Assembly: GCA_023453335.1 (NCBI GenBank)
Contig: JAEXTU010000203.1
Location: forward strand, 1 to 5,809
DNA length: 5,809 nt
DNA from: Pseudomonadota bacterium
Lineage (GTDB): Bacteria; Desulfobacterota; Desulfovibrionia; Desulfovibrionales; Desulfovibrionaceae
Direction: 5' to 3'
In this document: positions 5,021-5,809 of the stretch, piece after piece
Numbering within the stretch: position 1 is the first letter of the stretch
Layout of the letters: the number at the start of each line of letters is the position of its first letter
Notes under the pieces: model-generated
What the model was told of the DNA's origin: nothing
What the model saw: only the letters and a program-made list of their open reading frames with translations
The model's database searches: none
Translations under genes and position numbers: made by a program

Positions 5021-5203
5021 CTACATGGCCCCGGCCGGCTTGCCGGACAGGCCGCAGTAGCCCTTGTCCTTCTCGCCCTCCTTCTCGGGATGGGCGTAGC
5101 GCCACATCATGCAGTCGTTGCCCAGGCACAGGCGCAGCTTGTCGTCCTTGGTGGTGAGCAGGGGGCACTTCTTGAACTTGGCCTCGTTGTGGGGCAGGAG
5201 CAT
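5021..5203 (-). CDS. Small Cys4 protein, probably metal- or Fe-S-binding
   Basis: A 60-residue protein with four cysteines, Cys13, Cys26, Cys31 and Cys50, within K-C-P-L-L, L-C-L-G-N-D-C-M-M-W-R and G-Y-C-G-L. Four cysteines in so short a chain, each next to Gly, Pro or aromatic residues, suggest zinc or iron-sulfur binding; which one cannot be told from sequence. No signal peptide or membrane helix is visible, so it is probably cytoplasmic. The start is very well supported: GAGGAGGT, close to a perfect ribosome binding site, stands at good distance before the ATG at 5203. The gene faces the other cysteine-containing gene, with one base between the two stop codons and no terminator, so their transcripts should overlap at the 3' ends. 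I know of no function for it. Confidence 0.85.
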   Translation of the reverse strand: MLLPHNEAKFKKCPLLTTKDDKLRLCLGNDCMMWRYAHPEKEGEKDKGYCGLSGKPAGAM

Positions 5204-5281
5204 GGCGACCTCCTCGGCGGTGTGCCGGCTTCAGCCTAGCAGAGCCCGCAGGCCGAGGGAAGCGGCGAACGATACGGCAAC

Positions 5282-5311
5282 TTGACGCAATAGCTCTGTT
5301 TCCCCTACTGT
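5282..5311 (+). promoter_or_regulatory. Candidate promoter of the GGDEF gene
   Basis: TTGACG (5282-5287; five of six), an 18-base spacer and TACTGT (5306-5311; T, A and the final T match) predict a start near 5318, about 36 bases before the ATG. The palindrome CTGTTACAG (5308-5316) overlaps the -10 box. CTGTT also occurs at 5296-5300, twelve bases upstream, so an operator here is possible. Confidence 0.4.
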
Positions 5312-5353
5312 TACAGGAATGCGTACCCTCCCCCCCCAGGCCTTTTTCCGGCC

Positions 5354-5809
5354 ATGAGCAGCCGCCACCCGCCCAAGGACAAGGTGCCGGAATACCCGGC
5401 CTCCCTGTACGCCCTGCTGGAAGAGGGCGCCTTTGCCGTGCCCGGCGGCCCCGAGGCCGTGGCCGAGCTGGAGCGGCGCTACGGGGTGCAGGTCTATGCC
5501 GACGCCCTGTTCCACCTCACCCGGCTGGAGATGGACGGGGCCCGGGCCAAGGACAACTGGGAGGCCATCCTGGCCCACCGCACGGCCATGGCCGGGGCCC
5601 TGGGCCGGCCCGTGGGGCTGCGCACCGCCATCTGCGACTATTTCGTGGGCCAGGGCAAGGTGCTCAAGAACCCGGTGGTCATCGAGTCCCGCCTCCTGGT
5701 GCAGCGCGAGGACTCGGCCTTCCGGGACGAGCTCACCGGGGTGTTCAACCGCCGCTTCTTTAACCTGGAGATGGCCAAGGAGGTGGCCCGGGCCAAGCGT
5801 TCGGGCATG
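5354..5809 (+). CDS. Probable diguanylate cyclase (GGDEF), 5' part, cut by the window edge
   Basis: The first 152 codons of an open gene are present and no stop occurs before the right edge. Residues 1-118 are a mostly helical region of the kind that often precedes GGDEF domains in deltaproteobacteria, with W-E-A-I-L-A-H-R, L-G-R-P-V-G-L-R and C-D-Y-F. Residues 125-134 read D-E-L-T-G-V-F-N-R-R, the entry signature of a GGDEF domain, which makes c-di-GMP from two GTP. The GG(D/E)EF motif and the inhibitory site lie outside the window, so activity cannot be judged. The N-terminal region has no membrane helix and probably senses a signal or partner in the cytoplasm. The ATG at 5354 has no purine-rich ribosome binding site. 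It is kept because no in-frame start exists closely upstream and the next Met is at 60. Confidence 0.85.
   Translation, partial: MSSRHPPKDKVPEYPASLYALLEEGAFAVPGGPEAVAELERRYGVQVYADALFHLTRLEMDGARAKDNWEAILAHRTAMAGALGRPVGLRTAICDYFVGQGKVLKNPVVIESRLLVQREDSAFRDELTGVFNRRFFNLEMAKEVARAKRSGM

Overview
The window is GC-rich bacterial DNA with strong G/C preference at third codon positions. The gene content (bacteriohemerythrin, MauE-like and rhodanese-like redox proteins, a GGDEF protein with a helical N-terminal region, a small Cys4 protein) suggests a Desulfovibrio-like deltaproteobacterium. That assignment is inference from gene style; no rRNA or taxonomic marker is present.

Layout. The minus-strand block 122-1400 encodes a bacteriohemerythrin followed, 13 bases later, by a six-helix membrane protein I do not recognise. 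Divergent to it, at 1551-2399 on the plus strand, is a TM2-like membrane protein with a SHOCT-like N-terminus and a Pro/Ala linker. A strong hairpin-plus-T-run terminator (2403-2438) closes the minus-strand block 4250-2454: a degenerate class I methyltransferase-like protein, a MauE/DoxX-type membrane protein with a Cys-Gly-Cys motif, and a secreted rhodanese-like protein whose start overlaps the end of the MauE-like gene. The last two probably act together in extracytoplasmic thiol or sulfur chemistry.

The 300-base stretch 4251-4548 has no convincing protein gene, but it is the most interesting part of the window. On the minus strand it reads as a complete small transcription unit: a good sigma70-type promoter (4490-4517), about 160 bases with several hairpins and a two-copy internal repeat, and an intrinsic terminator (4322-4354). 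A second good promoter (4282-4310) follows before the methyltransferase-like gene. This looks like an independent small RNA of a class I cannot name.

To the right, two small cysteine-containing proteins are encoded convergently with one base between their stop codons (4549-5019 plus, 5021-5203 minus). The 5' part of a probable diguanylate cyclase gene begins at 5354 and runs off the right edge, just inside its GGDEF domain.
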